From the NCBI RefSeq assembly GCF_007671725.1, contig NZ_VCNM01000001.1, positions 62,001 to 126,000 of the forward strand: DNA of 64,000 nucleotides. Direction: 5' to 3'. Each line of letters opens with the position of its first letter. Position 1 is the stretch's first letter. The translations under genes and the position numbers were made by a program. The stretch comes from Halorubrum depositum (GTDB taxonomy: Archaea > Halobacteriota > Halobacteria > Halobacteriales > Haloferacaceae). Below the pieces are notes generated by a model. That model was not told the origin of the DNA and did no database searches. It worked only from the letters and a program-made list of their open reading frames with translations. Of this stretch, positions 63,712 to 64,000 are shown in pieces.

Positions 63712-64000
63712 ATGTCCCCGACGGACCCGCCGTCCCAGACGGACACGCCCGCCGCGCTCGCGGACGCGCCGCGCCTCTCGACGCGACGGCTCGACGACCT
63801 CGCGGAGCGCGTGCGTCGCTCGGCGCCAGCGTCCTCGCCCGCCTCGACGGATTCGCCCGGCGCGAGCGACCCGTCCGGTGGGAGCGGCGCGTCCGCCGAC
63901 GGCGCCACCATCGACGTGTTCGCCCCGGCGACGACCGAGCGTATCGGCTCGGTTCCGGCCTGCGACGGCGCCGACGTCGCCGCCGCGGTCGAGCGCGCGC
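63712..64000 (+). CDS. Aldehyde dehydrogenase family protein, start only
   Basis: The open frame starts MSPTDPPSQTDTPAALADAP and is not closed before the right edge. After an acidic-serine linker it reads TIDVFAPATTERIGSVPAC and DVAAAVERA, the usual N-terminal strand and helix of succinic-semialdehyde or related aldehyde dehydrogenases. The catalytic part lies outside the window, so the substrate cannot be told. Confidence 0.7.
   Translation, partial: MSPTDPPSQTDTPAALADAPRLSTRRLDDLAERVRRSAPASSPASTDSPGASDPSGGSGASADGATIDVFAPATTERIGSVPACDGADVAAAVERA

Overview
This window is chromosomal DNA from a haloarchaeon, most likely a Halorubrum-like member of the Haloferacales or Halobacteriales. The evidence is the very high GC content outside one island, strongly acidic predicted proteins, TATA boxes close to start codons (many transcripts look leaderless), and archaeal or haloarchaeal families such as CofE, Mer, aIF-5A, Tsr3, MBF1, XPB-type Rad25, type II GAPDH and DUF5518. 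The genus is an inference.

Left host region (1-30092). Ordinary housekeeping genes, densely packed: a LOR/SDH-type protein, an intramembrane protease, the F420 pair cofE-mer, Tsr3, a peroxiredoxin, type II GAPDH, KatG, and a nitrite/NO-related block (TDT transporter, NirK, cupin, DUF2249, a HemA-dimerisation-like protein, truncated haemoglobin). Three copies of a CGAAC-GT/AT-GTTC inverted repeat stand upstream of the last three genes. A nucleotide-metabolism neighbourhood follows, with two paralogous HD-domain phosphohydrolases, an amidohydrolase and thymidine kinase. Two copies of a structured intergenic repeat (5481-5685 and 11261-11442) show helices that are kept while their bases differ.

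Island (about 30093-51693). The 12-bp direct repeat AAGCCAGGGCAG occurs next to an integrase gene and again at the 3' end of tRNA-Thr(TGT), so this is a 21.6-kb element integrated at a tRNA gene. It is lower in GC and mosaic. It holds an integrase, a DUF7342-type HTH gene pair, a tight four-gene operon (PD-(D/E)XK-like nuclease, Hanks-type kinase, unknown 400-residue protein, metallophosphoesterase) that is the best candidate for an undescribed defence system, a HEPN/MNT toxin-antitoxin pair, an Mrr-like endonuclease joined to a broken cohesin domain, and a large PKD/CARDB/dockerin surface protein. It also has two clusters of degenerate tandem repeats, a structured non-coding stretch, a frameshifted DUF7845 gene, and remnants of other integrases and genes. 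It looks like layers of insertion and decay.

Right host region (51694-64000). Dense housekeeping genes again: GNAT, CBS and zinc ribbon protein, uridine kinase, XPB-like helicase, esterase, UspA, YtcJ-like amidohydrolase, agmatinase next to aIF-5A, an aminotransferase, an AI-2E-family permease and the start of an aldehyde dehydrogenase.
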